Shown piece after piece: positions 27,001-40,340 of a DNA stretch of 64,000 nt. The translations under genes and the position numbers were made by a program. Every line of letters begins with the position of its first letter. Position 1 is the stretch's first letter. The notes under the pieces were generated by a model. It worked only from the letters and a program-made list of their open reading frames with translations, ran no database searches and had not been told where the DNA came from. The DNA comes from Meghimatium bilineatum (lineage: Eukaryota > Mollusca > Gastropoda > Stylommatophora > Philomycidae), in NCBI GenBank assembly GCA_034231615.1, contig CM067315.1:30420133-30484132 (forward strand), written 5' to 3'.

Positions 27001-27332
27001 CATTTTCTTTTTCAAACTTTTCAACACATTTCATAAATGTATATAGTTTATCATTAGAAATATTTTATTTTATTTTCCTTTTTAAAACATTTCAACACAT
27101 TTCATAAATGAATATAGTTTATCATTCGAAATATATTTTTTTTATTTTCTTGTTCAGTCTTTTCAACACATTTCATAAGTGTATATAGTTTATCAATAGA
27201 AATTTATTTTTTGATTTTCTTTTTGAAATTTTTCAACACATTTCATAAATGTATCTAATTTATCATTAGAAAAAATATTTCTTTGATATTGAAACTTTTC
27301 ACCACATTTCAGAAATGTATCTAGTTTTATCA
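24015..27332 (+). repeat. 3.3-kb higher-order repeat, copy A (3,318 bp)
   Basis: The marker tract at 24015-24209 recurs at 27333, 30581 and 33948. Copy A contains a 65-bp monomer at 24856-24920 that copy B lacks, and a 5-nt insertion at about 24782 (taccatatatag against gatatag). Similarity to the end of the unit extends upstream to about 23550. About 47 monomers. No gene. Confidence 0.9.
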
Positions 27333-30300
27333 TTAGAAATATATTTTTTTATTTTCTTTTTCAAACTTTTCAACACATCTCATAAATGTAAGTACCGGTA
27401 GTTTGTCATTAGAAATATATTTTTTAATTTTTTTTTCAATCTTTTCAACGCATCTCATAAATGTATCTACCGGTAGATTATCACTAGAAATATATCTTTT
27501 CATTTTCTTTTTCAATCTTTTCAACACATTTCATAAATGTATACAGTTTATCATTATAAATAATTTTTTTTTTCTTGTACAAACTTTTCAACATATTTCA
27601 TAAGTGTATATAGTTTATCAATAGAAATTTATTTTTTGATTGTGTTTTTGAAATTTTTCAACACATTTCATAAATGTATCTAGTTTATCATTAGAAAAAT
27701 ATTTCTTTGATTTTGAAACTTTTCAACACATTTTAGAAATGTATCTAGTTTATCAATAGAAATTTATTTTTTGATTTTATTTTTGAAATTTTTCAACACA
27801 TTTCATAAATGTATCTAATTTATCATTAGAAAAATATTTCTTTGATTTTGAAACTTTTCAACACATTTTAGAAATGTATCTAGTTTATCATTAGAAATAT
27901 ATTTTTTTATTTTGTTTTTCAAAATTTTCAACACATCTCATAAATGTAACTACCGGTAGTTTCTCATTAGAAATATATTTTTTAATTTTCTATTTCAATC
28001 TTTTCAACGCATCTCATAAATGTATCTACCGGTAGATGATCACTAGAAATATATCTTTTCATTTACTTTTTCAAACTTTTCAACACATTTCATAAATGGA
28101 TATAGTTTATCATTAGAAATATATTTTTTTTATTTTCTTGTTCAAACTTTCAACACATTTCATAAATGTATCTAGTTTAACATTAGAAATATATTTTTTG
28201 ATTTTCTTTTCCAAACTTTTCAATACATCTCATAAATGTATCTACCGGTAGATGATCACTAGAAATATATCTTTTCATTTACTTTTTCAAACTTTTCAAC
28301 ACATTTCATAAATGTATATAGTTTATCATTAGAAATATATTTTTTGTATTTTCAAACTTTTCAACACATTTCATAAATGTATCTAGTTTAACATTAGAAA
28401 TATATTTTTTGATTTACTTTTCCAAACTTTTCAATACATCTCATAAATGTATCTACCGGTAGATTATCACTAGAAATATATCTTTTCATTTTCTTTTTCA
28501 ATCTTTTCAACACATTTCATAAATGTATACAGTTTATCATTATAAATAATTTTTTTTTTCTTGTACAAACTTTTCAACATATTTCATAAGTGTATATAGT
28601 TTATCAATAGAAATTTATTTTTTGATTGTGTTTTTGAAATTTTTCAACACATTTCATAAATGTATCTAATTTATCATTAGAAAAATATTTCTTTGATTTT
28701 GAAACTTTTCAACACATTTTAGAAATGTATCTAGTTTATCATTAGAAATATATTTTTTTATTTTGTTTTTCAAAATTTTCAACACATCTCATAAATGTAA
28801 CTACCGGTAGTTTCTCATTAGAAATATATTTTTTAATTTTCTATTTCAATCTTTTCAACGCATCTCATAAATGTATCTACCGGTAGATGATCACTAGAAA
28901 TATATCTTTTCATTTACTTTTTCAAACTTTTCAACACATTTCATAAATGTATATAGTTTATCATTAGAAATATATTTTTTTTATTTTCTTGTTCAAACTT
29001 TCAACACATTTCATAAATGTATCTAGTTTATCATTAGAAATATATTTTTTTTATTTTCTTGTTCAAACATTTCAACATATTTCATAAATGTATATAGTTT
29101 ATCACTAGAAATATATTTTTTGATTTTCTTTTCTAAACTTTTCAACACATTTCATAAATGTATCTAATTTAAAATTAGAAAAATATTTCTTTGATTTTGA
29201 AACTTTTCACCACATTTCAGAAATGTATCTAGTTTTATCATTAGAAATATATTTTTTTATTTTCTTTTTCAAACTTTTCAACACATCTCATAAATGTAAG
29301 TACCGGTAGTTTGTCATTAGAAATATATGTTTTCATTTTCTTTTTCAAACTTTTCAACACATTTCATAAATGTATATAGTTTATCATTCGAAATATTTTA
29401 TTTTATTTTCTTTTTTAAAACTTTTCAACACATTTCATAAATGCATATAGTTTATCATTAGAAATATATTTTTTTTATTTTCTTGTTCAAACTTTAACAT
29501 ATTTCATAAATGTATCTAGTTTATCACTAGAAATATATTTTTTTAGTTTCGTTTTCAAACTTTTCAACACATTTCATAAATGTATCTAGTTTATCATTAG
29601 CAATTTTTTTTTTGGATTTTCAAACATTTCAACACATTTTATAAATGTAAATAGTTTATCATTAGAAATATATTTTTTGGTTTTCTTTTTCAAACTTATC
29701 AACACATTTCATAAATGTATCTAGTTTATCATTAGAAATATATTTTTTATTTTCTTTTTCAAAATTTTCAACACATCTCATAAATGTAACTACCTGTAGT
29801 TTCTCATTAGAAATATATTTTTTAATTTTCTTTTTCAATCTTTTCAACACATCTCATAAATGTATCTACCGGTAGATGATCACTAGAAATATATCTTTTT
29901 ATTTACATTTTCAAACTTTTCAACACATTTCATAAATGTATATAGTTTATCATTAGAAATATTTTTTTTAATTTTCTTACATTTCAACACATTTCATAAA
30001 TGTAAATAGTTTATCATTAGAAATATATTTTTTGATTTTCTTTTTCAAACTTATCAACACATTTCATAAATGTATCTAGTTTATCATTAGAAATATATTT
30101 TTTATTTTCTTTTTCAAACTTTTCAACACATCTCATAAATATATCTAGTTTATCATTAGAAATATATTTTTTTATTTACTTTTCCAAACTTTTCAATACA
30201 TCTCATAAATGTATCTACCGGTAGATTATCACTAGAAATATATCTTTTCATTTTCTTTTTCAAACTTTTCAACACATTTCATAAATGTATATAGTTTATC

Positions 30301-30580
30301 ATTAGAAATATTTTATTTTATTTTCCTTTTTAAAACATTTCAACACATTTCATAAATGAATATAGTTTATCATTCGAAATATATTTTTTTTATTTTCTTG
30401 TTCAAACTTTTCAACACATTTCATAAGTGTATATAGTTTATCAATAGAAATTTATTTTTTGATTTTCTTTTTGAAATTTTTCAACACATTTCATAAATGT
30501 ATCTAATTTATCATTAGAAAAAATATTTCTTTGATATTGAAACTTTTCACCACATTTCAGAAATGTATCTAGTTTTATCA
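27333..30580 (+). repeat. 3.3-kb higher-order repeat, copy B (3,248 bp)
   Basis: 70 bp shorter than copy A, explained exactly by loss of one 65-bp monomer near 28171 plus absence of the 5-nt insertion. Otherwise near-identical, including private forms such as the gttttcattttc linker and atttaaaattag near 29165. Confidence 0.9.
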
Positions 30581-33500
30581 TTAGAAATATATTTTTTTAT
30601 TTTCTTTTTCAAACTTTTCAACACATCTCATAAATGTAAGTACCGGTAGTTTGTCATTAGAAATATATTTTTTAATTTTTTTTTCAATCTTTTCAACGCA
30701 TCTCATAAATGTATCTACCGGTAGATTATCACTAGAAATATATCTTTTCATTTTCTTTTTCAATCTTTTCAACACATTTCATAAATGTATACAGTTTATC
30801 ATTATAAATAATTTTTTTTTTCTTGTACAAACTTTTCAACATATTTCATAAGTGTATATAGTTTATCAATAGAAATTTATTTTTTGATTGTGTTTTTGAA
30901 ATTTTTCAACACATTTCATAAATGTATCTAGTTTATCATTAGAAAAATATTTCTTTGATTTTGAAACTTTTCAACACATTTTAGAAATGTATCTAGTTTA
31001 TCAATAGAAATTTATTTTTTGATTTTATTTTTGAAATTTTTCAACACATTTCATAAATGTATCTAATTTATCATTAGAAAAATATTTCTTTGATTTTGAA
31101 ACTTTTCAACACATTTTAGAAATGTATCTAGTTTATCATTAGAAATATATTTTTTTATTTTGTTTTTCAAAATTTTCAACACATCTCATAAATGTAACTA
31201 CCGGTAGTTTCTCATTAGAAATATATTTTTTAATTTTCTATTTCAATCTTTTCAACGCATCTCATAAATGTATCTACCGGTAGATGATCACTAGAAATAT
31301 ATCTTTTCATTTACTTTTTCAAACTTTTCAACACATTTCATAAATGGATATAGTTTATCATTAGAAATATATTTTTTTTATTTTCTTGTTCAAACTTTCA
31401 ACACATTTCATAAATGTATCTAGTTTATCATTAGAAATATATTATTTTTATTTTCAAACTTTTCAAGACATTTCATAAATGTATCTAGTTTAACATTAGA
31501 AATATATTTTTTGATTTTCTTTTCCAAACTTTTCAATACATCTCATAAATGTATCTACCGGTAGATGATCACTAGAAATATATCTTTTCATTTACTTTTT
31601 CAAACTTTTCAACACATTTCATAAATGTATATAGTTTATCATTAGAAATATATTTTTTGTATTTTCAAACTTTTCAACACATTTCATAAATGTATCTAGT
31701 TTAACATTAGAAATATATTTTTTGATTTACTTTTCCAAACTTTTCAATACATCTCATAAATGTATCTACCGGTAGATTATCACTAGAAATATATCTTTTC
31801 ATTTTCTTTTTCAATCTTTTCAACACATTTCATAAATGTATACAGTTTATCATTATAAATAATTTTTTTTTTCTTGTACAAACTTTTCAACATATTTCAT
31901 AAGTGTATATAGTTTATCAATAGAAATTTATTTTTTGATTGTGTTTTTGAAATTTTTCAACACATTTCATAAATGTATCTAATTTATCATTAGAAAAATA
32001 TTTCTTTGATTTTGAAACTTTTCAACACATTTTAGAAATGTATCTAGTTTATCATTAGAAATATATTTTTTTATTTTGTTTTTCAAAATTTTCAACACAT
32101 CTCATAAATGTAACTACCGGTAGTTTCTCATTAGAAATATATTTTTTAATTTTCTATTTCAATCTTTTCAACGCATCTCATAAATGTATCTACCGGTAGA
32201 TGATCACTAGAAATATATCTTTTCATTTACTTTTTCAAACTTTTCAACACATTTCATAAATGTATATAGTTTATCATTAGAAATATATTTTTTTTATTTT
32301 CTTGTTCAAACTTTCAACACATTTCATAAATGTATCTAGTTTATCATTAGAAATATATTTTTTTTATTTTCTTGTTCAAACATTTCAACATATTTCATAA
32401 ATGTATATAGTTTATCACTAGAAATATATTTTTTGATTTTCTTTTCTAAACTTTTCAACACATTTCATAAATGTATCTAATTTATCATTAGAAAAATATT
32501 TCTTTGATTTTGAAACTTTTCACCACATTTCAGAAATGTATCTAGTTTTATCATTAGAAATATATTTTTTTATTTTCTTTTTCAAACTTTTCAACACATC
32601 TCATAAATGTAAGTACCGGTAGTTTGTCATTAGAAATATATGTTTTCATTTTCTTTTTCAAACTTTTCAACACATTTCATAAATGTATATAGTTTATCAT
32701 TCGAAATATTTTATTTTATTTTCTTTTTTAAAACTTTTCAACACATTTCATAAATGCATATAGTTTATCATTAGAAATATATTTTTTTTATTTTCTTGTT
32801 CAAACTTTAACATATTTCATAAATGTATCTAGTTTATCACTAGAAATATATTTTTTTAGTTTCGTTTTCAAACTTTTCAACACATTTCATAAATGTATCT
32901 AGTTTATCATTAGCAATTTTTTTTTTGGATTTTCAAACATTTCATAAATGTAAATAGTTTATCATTAGAAATATATTTTTTGGTTTTCTTTTTCAAACTT
33001 ATCAACACATTTCATAAATGTATCTAGTTTATCATTAGAAATATATTTTTTATTTTCTTTTTCAAAATTTTCAACACATCTCATAAATGTAACTACCTGT
33101 AGTTTCTCATTAGAAATATATTTTTTAATTTTCTTTTTCAATCTTTTCAACACATCTCATAAATGTATCTACCGGTAGATGATCACTAGAAATATATCTT
33201 TTTATTTACTTTTTCAAACTTTTCAACACATTTCATAAATGTATATAGTTTATCATTAGAAATATTTTTTTTAATTTTCTTACATTTCAACACATTTCAT
33301 AAATGTAAATAGTTTATCATTAGAAATATATTTTTTGATTTTCTTTTTCAAACTTATCAACACATTTCATAAATGTATCTAGTTTATCATTAGAAATATA
33401 TTTTTTATTTTCTTTTTCAAACTTTTCAACACATCTCATAAATATATCTAGTTTATCATTAGAAATATATTTTTTGATTTTCAAACATTTCAACACATTT

Positions 33501-33947
33501 CATAAATGTATCTAGTTTAACATTAGAAATATATTTTTTGATTTACTTTTCCAAACTTTTCAATACATCTCATAAATGTATCTACCGGTAGATTATCACT
33601 AGAAATATATCTTTTCATTTTCTTTTTCAAACTTTTCAACACATTTCATAAATGTATATAGTTTATCATTAGAAATATTTTATTTTATTTTCCTTTTTAA
33701 AACATTTCAACACATTTCATAAATGAATATAGTTTATCATTCGAAATATATTTTTTTTATTTTCTTGTTCAAACTTTTCAACACATTTCATAAGTGTATA
33801 TAGTTTATCAATAGAAATTTATTTTTTGATTTTCTTTTTGAAATTTTTCAACACATTTCATAAATGTATCTAATTTATCATTAGAAAAAATATTTCTTTG
33901 ATTTTGAAACTTTTCACCACATTTCAGAAATGTATCTAGTTTTATCA
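30581..33947 (+). repeat. 3.3-kb higher-order repeat, copy C (3,367 bp)
   Basis: Has the 65-bp monomer of copy A, lacks its 5-nt insertion, carries a 10-nt deletion at about 32939, and has one extra monomer of about 64 bp near 33471-33534. These changes together account for its length relative to copy A. Confidence 0.9.
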
Positions 33948-34810
33948 TTAGAAATATATTTTTTTATTTTCTTTTTCAAACTTTTCAACACATCTCATAA
34001 ATGTAAGTACCGGTAGTTTGTCATTAGAAATATATTTTTTAATTTTTTTTTCAATCTTTTCAACGCATCTCATAAATGTATCTACCGGTAGATTATCACT
34101 AGAAATATATCTTTTCATTTTCTTTTTCAATCTTTTCAACACATTTCATAAATGTATACAGTTTATCATTATAAATAATTTTTTTTTTTCTTGTACAAAC
34201 TTTTCAACATATTTCATAAGTGTAAATAGTTTATCAATAGAAATTTATTTTTTGATTGTGTTTTTGAAATTTTTCAACACATTTCATAAATGTATCTAGT
34301 TTATCATTAGAAAAATATTTCTTTGATTTTGAAACTTTTCAACACATTTTAGAAATGTATCTAGTTTATCAATAGAAATTTATTTTTTGATTTTCTTTTT
34401 GAAATTTTTCAACACATTTCATAAATGTATCTAATTTCTCATTAGAAAAATATTTCTTTGATTTTGAAACTTTTCAACACATTTTAGAAATGTATCTAGT
34501 TTATCATTAGAAATATATTTTTTTATTTTGTTTTTCAAAATTTTCAACACATCTCATAAATGTAACTACCGGTAGTTTCTCATTAGAAATATATTTTTTA
34601 ATTTTCTATTTCAATCTTTTCAACGCATCTCATAAATGTATCTACCGGTAGATGATCACTAGAAATATATCTTTTCATTTACTTTTTCAAACTTTTCAAC
34701 ACATTTCATAAATGTATATAGTTTATCATTAGAAATATATTTTTTTTATTTTCTTGTTCAAACTTTCAACACATTTCATAAATGTATCTAGTTTATCATT
34801 AGAAATATAT
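33948..34810 (+). repeat. 3.3-kb higher-order repeat, partial copy D
   Basis: Follows the copy A order to about 34810, then jumps from tatcattagaaatatatt into a linker (tttttgatttacttttcc) belonging to a different position of the unit. Confidence 0.85.
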
Positions 34811-35219
34811 TTTTTGATTTACTTTTCCAAACTTTTCAATACATCTCATAAATGTATCTACCGGTAGATTATCACTAGAAATATATCTTTTCATTTTCTT
34901 TTTCAAACTTTTCAACACATTTCATAAATGTATATAGTTTATCATTAGAAATATTTTATTTTATTTTCCTTTTTAAAACTTTTCAACACATTTCATAAAT
35001 GAATATAGTTTATCATTCGAAATATATTTTTTTTATTTTCTTGTTCAAACATTTCAACATATTTCATAAATGTATATAGTTTATCACTAGAAATATATTT
35101 TTTCATTTTAAAACTTTTCAACACATTTCATAAATGAATATAGTTTATCATTCGAAATATATTTTTTTTATTTTCTTGTTCAAACATTTCAACATATTTC
35201 ATAAATGTATATAGTTTAT
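34811..35219 (+). repeat. Satellite array between HOR domain and dispersed block
   Basis: Six monomers, including a locally duplicated pair (gaatatagtttatcattcg monomers near 35000 and 35137) and a shortened linker (tttttcattttaaaac near 35100). No gene. Confidence 0.85.
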
Positions 35220-36069
35220 CATTAGAAATATATTTTTTTATTTTGTTTTTCAAAATTTTCAACACATCTCATAAATGTAACTACCGGTAGTTTCTCATTA
35301 GAAATATATTTTTTAATTTTCATTTTCAATCTTTTCAACGCATCTCATAAATGTATCTACAAGTAGATGATCACTAGAAATATATCTTTTCATTTACTTT
35401 TTCAAACTTTTCAACACATTTCATAAATGTATATAGTTTATCATTAGAAATATATTTTTTTAATTTTCTTGTTCAAACTTTCAACATATTTCATAAATGT
35501 CTCTAGTTTATCATTAGAAATATATTTTTTTGTTTTCAAACTTTTCAACACATTTCATAAGTGTATATAGTTTATCAATAGAAATTTATTTTTTGATTTT
35601 CTTTTCCAAACTTTTCAACGCATTCCATAAATGTATCTAGTTTATCATTAGAAATATATTTTTTTGATTTTCAAACTTTTCAAGACATTTCATAAGTGTA
35701 TATAGTTTATCAATTGAAATTTATTTTTTGATTTTCTTTTTGAAATTTTTCAATACATCTCATAAATGTATCTACAGGTAGATTATCATTAGAAATATAT
35801 CTTTTCATTTTCTTTTTCAATCTTTTCATCACATTTCATAAATGTATACAGTATATCATTATAAATAATTTATTTTTTTCTTGTTCAAACTTTTCAACAT
35901 ATTTCATAAGTGTATATAGTTTATCAATAGAAATTTATTTTCTGATTGTGTTTTTGAAATTTTTCAACACATTTCATAAATGTATCTAATTTATCATTAG
36001 AAAAATATTTCTTTGATTTTGAAACTTTTCAACACATTTCAGAAATGTATCTAGTTTATCATTAGAAAT
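35220..36069 (+). repeat. 850-bp satellite block, copy 2 of dispersed pair
   Basis: Second copy of 16556-17405, shifted by exactly 18,664 bp. Its right edge coincides with the change in monomer repertoire at about 36070. Left of 35220 the sequence is unrelated to that left of 16556 at the same offset. Confidence 0.88.
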
Positions 36070-37113
36070 ATATTTTTATATTTTCTTGTTCAAACTTTTC
36101 AACACATTTCATAAATGTACCGGTATCTATTTTATCATTAGAAATATATTTTATCTTTTTCAAACTTTTCAACACATCTCATAAATGTGCTACTTGTAGT
36201 TTATCATTAGAAATGTATTTTTTTATTTTGAAACTTTTCAACACATCTCATAAATGTATCTACCAGTAGTTTATCATTAGAAATATATTTTTTAATTTTC
36301 TTTTTTCAATCTTTTCAACACGTCTCATAAATGCATCTACCAGTATTTTATCACTAGAAATATATCTTTTCATTTTATTGTTCAAACTTTTCAACATATT
36401 TCATAAATTTATCTAGTTTATCATTAGAAATATATTCTTTGATTTCTTTTTTTAAACTTTTCAACACATAATTTCATAAATGTATCTATTTGATCATTAG
36501 AAATATATCTTTTGATTTTAAAACTTTTCAACACATTTCATAAATGTACCGGTATCTATTTTATCATTAGAAATATATTTTATCTTTTTCAAACTTTTCA
36601 ACACATCTCATAAATGTGCTACTTGTAGTTTATCATTAGAAATGTATTTTTTTATTTTGAAACTTTTCAACACTTCTCATAAATGTATCTACCAGTAGTT
36701 TATCATTAGAAATATATTTTTTAATTTTCTTTTTCAATCTTTTCAACACGTCTCATAAATGTATCTACCGGTATTTTATCACTAGAAATATATCTTTTCA
36801 TTTTATTGTTGAAACTTTTCAACATATTTCATAAATTTATCTAGTTTATCACTAGAAATATATTTTTTTATTTTCTTTTCCAAACTTTTCAACACATTTC
36901 ATAAATGTATCTAGTTTATCATTAGAAATATATTCTTTGATTTCTTTTTTTAAACTTTTCAACACATAATTTCATAAATGTATCTATTTTATCATTAGAA
37001 ATATATCTTTTGATTTTAAAACTTTTCAACACATTTCATAAATGTACCGGTATCTATTTTATCATTAGAAATATATTTTATCTTTTTCAAACTTTTCAAC
37101 ACATCTCATAAAT
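36070..37113 (+). repeat. Start of second satellite domain
   Basis: First appearance of monomer types absent before: gtgctacttgtag (36187, 36616), taccagtag (36253), gtaccggtatctatttt, and a lengthened acacataatttcataaatg core (36468). About 15 monomers, with 429- and 498-bp spacings between the gtgctacttg markers. No gene. Confidence 0.88.
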
Positions 37114-37820
37114 GTGCTACTTGTAGTTTATCATTAGAAATGTATTTTTTTATTTTGAAACTTTTCAACACTTCTCATAAATGTATCTACCAGTAGTTTA
37201 TCACTAGAAATATATTTTTTTACTTTGAATTTTTTCAACACATCTCATAAATGTATCTACCAGTAGTTTATCATTAGACATATATTTTTTAATTTTCTTT
37301 TTCAATCTTTTCAACACGTCTCATAAATGTATCTACCGGTATTTTATCACTAGAAATATATCTTTACATTTTATTGTTCAAACTTTTCAACATATTTCAT
37401 AAATTTATCTAGTTTATCACTAGAAATATATTTTTTGATTTTCTTTTCCAAACTTTTCAACACATTTCATAAATGTATCTAGTTTATCATTAGAAATATG
37501 TTTTTTTTTTAAATTTCATACTTTTCAACACATTTCATAAATGTATCTATTTTATCATTAGAAATATATTTTTTATTTTCTTTTTCAAACTTTTCAACAC
37601 ATTTCATAAATGTAAATAGTTTATCATTAGAAATATTTTTTTTTTGGATTTCTTTTTTTAACTTTTCAACACATAATTTCATAAATGTATCTATTTGATC
37701 ATTAGAAATATATCTTTTGATTTTAAAACTTTTCAACACATTTCATAAATGTACCGGTATCTATTTTATCATTAGAAATATATTTTATCTTTTTCAAACT
37801 TTTCAACACATCTCATAAAT
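37114..37820 (+). repeat. 704-bp higher-order repeat, copy 1 (707 bp)
   Basis: Defined from one gtgctacttgtag marker to the next. About ten monomers in the order gtgctacttgtag, ccagtag, ccagtag, taccggtattt, tatctag (several) and gtaccggtatc. T-run length accounts for part of the extra 3 bp. Confidence 0.88.
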
Positions 37821-38524
37821 GTGCTACTTGTAGTTTATCATTAGAAATGTATTTTTTTATTTTGAAACTTTTCAACACTTCTCATAAATGTATCTACCAG
37901 TAGTTTATCACTAGAAATATATTTTTTTATTTTGAATTTTTTCAACACATCTCATAAATGTATCTACCAGTAGTTTATCATTAGAAATATATTTTTTAAT
38001 TTTCTTTTTCAATCTTTTCAACACGTCTCATAAATGTATCTACCGGTATTTTATCACTAGAAATATATCTTTTCATTTTATTGTTCAAACTTTTCAACAT
38101 ATTTCATAAATTTACCTAGTTTATCACTAGAAATATATTTTTTGATTTTCTTTTCCAAACTTTTCAACACATTTCATAAATGTATCTAGTTTATCATTAG
38201 AAATATGTTTTTTTTAAATTTCATACTTTTCAACACATTTCATAAATGTATCTATTTTATCATTAGAAATATATTTTTTATTTTCTTTTTCAAACTTTTC
38301 AACACATTTCATAAATGTAAATAGTTTATCATTAGAAATATTTTTTTTTGGATTTCTTTTTTTAAACTTTTCAACACATAATTTCAAAATGTATCTATTT
38401 GATCATTAGAAATATATCTTTTGATTTTAAAACTTTTCAACACATTTCATAAATGTACCGGTATCTATTTTATCATTAGAAATATATTTTATCTTTTTCA
38501 AACTTTTCAACACATCTCATAAAT
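37821..38524 (+). repeat. 704-bp higher-order repeat, copy 2
   Basis: Same monomer order as copy 1. It shares the atttacctag variant with copy 3 (near 38110/38814) and the shortened acataatttcaaaatg core (about 38380/39084). Confidence 0.9.
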
Positions 38525-39228
38525 GTGCTACTTGTAGTTTATCATTAGAAATGTATTTTTTTATTTTGAAACTTTTCAACACTTCTCATAAATGTATCTA
38601 CCAGTAGTTTATCACTAGAAATATATTTTTTTATTTTGAATTTTTTCAACACATCTCATAAATGTATCTACCAGTAGTTTATCATTAGAAATATATTTTT
38701 TAATTTTCTTTTTCAATCTTTTCAACACGTCTCATAAATGTATCTACCGGTATTTTATCACTAGAAATATATCTTTTCATTTTATTGTTCAAACTTTTCA
38801 ACATATTTCATAAATTTACCTAGTTTATCACTAGAAATATATTTTTTGATTTTCTTTTCCAAACTTTTCAACACATTTCATAAATGTATCTAGTTTATCA
38901 TTAGAAATATGTTTTTTTTAAATTTCATACTTTTCAACACATTTCATAAATGTATCTATTTTATCATTAGAAATATATTTTTTATTTTCTTTTTCAAACT
39001 TTTCAACACATTTCATAAATGTAAATAGTTTATCATTAGAAATATTTTTTTTTGGATTTCTTTTTTTAAACTTTTCAACACATAATTTCAAAATGTATCT
39101 ATTTGATCATTAGAAATATATCTTTTGATTTTAAAACTTTTCAACACATTTCATAAATGTACCGGTATCTATTTTATCATTAGAAATATATTTTATCTTT
39201 TTCAAACTTTTCAACACATCTCATAAAT
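38525..39228 (+). repeat. 704-bp higher-order repeat, copy 3
   Basis: Essentially identical to copy 2 by eye, including private variants, so these two are the most recent pair of the four. Confidence 0.9.
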
Positions 39229-39933
39229 GTGCTACTTGTAGTTTATCATTAGAAATGTATTTTTTTATTTTGAAACTTTTCAACACTTCTCATAAATGTA
39301 TCTACCAGTAGTTTATCACTAGAAATATATTTTTTTATTTTGAATTTTTTCAACACATCTCATAAATGTATCTACCAGTAGTTTATCATTAGAAATATAG
39401 TTTTAATTTTCTTTTTCAATCTTTTCAACACGTCTCATAAATGTATCTACCGGTATTTTATCACTAGAAATATATCTTTTCATTTTATTGTTCAAACTTT
39501 TCAACATATTTCATAAATTTATCTAGTTTATCACTAGAAATATATTTTTTGATTTTCTTTTCCAAACTTTTCAACACATTTCATAAATGTATCTAGTTTA
39601 TCATTAGAAATATGTTTTTTTTAAATTTCAAACTTTTCAAGACATTTCATAAATGTATCTAGTTTTTATCATTAGAAATATATTTTTTATTTTCTTTTTC
39701 AAACTTTTCAACACATTTCATAAATGTAAATAGTTTATCATTAGAAATATTTTTTTTTGATTTCTTTTTTTATACTTTTCAACACATAATTTCATAAATG
39801 TATCTATTTTATCATTAGAAATATATCTTTTGATTTTAAAACTTTTCAACACATTTCATAAATGTACCGGTATCTATTTTATCATTAGAAATATATTTTA
39901 TCTTTTTCAAACTTTTCAACACATCTCATAAAT
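39229..39933 (+). repeat. 704-bp higher-order repeat, copy 4 (705 bp)
   Basis: Same order. It has an atatagttttaattttc linker near 39397, loses the tttacctag variant, and its tail shifts to a tatctagtttttatcattag monomer near 39657, the type that dominates downstream. Confidence 0.87.
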
Positions 39934-40340
39934 GTGCTACTTGTAGTTTATCATTAGAAATGTATTTTTTTATTTTGAAACTTTTCAACACTTCTCATAA
40001 ATGTATCTACCAGTAGTTTATCATTAGAAATATATTTTTAAATTTTCTTTTTCAATCTTTTCAACATGTCTCATAAATGTATCTACCGGTATTTTATCAC
40101 TAGAAATATATCTTTTCATTTTATTGTTCAAACTTTTCAACATATTTCATAAATTTATCTAGTTTATCACTAGAAATATATTTTTTGATTTTCTTTTCCA
40201 AACTTTTCAACACATTTCATAAATGTATCTAGTTTATCATTAGAAATGTGTTTTTTTTAAATTTCAAACTTTTCAACACATTTCATAAGTGTATATAGTT
40301 TATCAATAGAAATTAATTTTTTGATTTTCTTTTTGAAATT
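39934..40340 (+). repeat. Satellite array, transition from 704-bp HOR
   Basis: Six monomers that start like a fifth 704-bp copy (gtgctacttgtag at 39934) but have lost one ccagtag monomer, then move into the cataagtgtatatag and gaaattaatt types. No gene. Confidence 0.85.
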
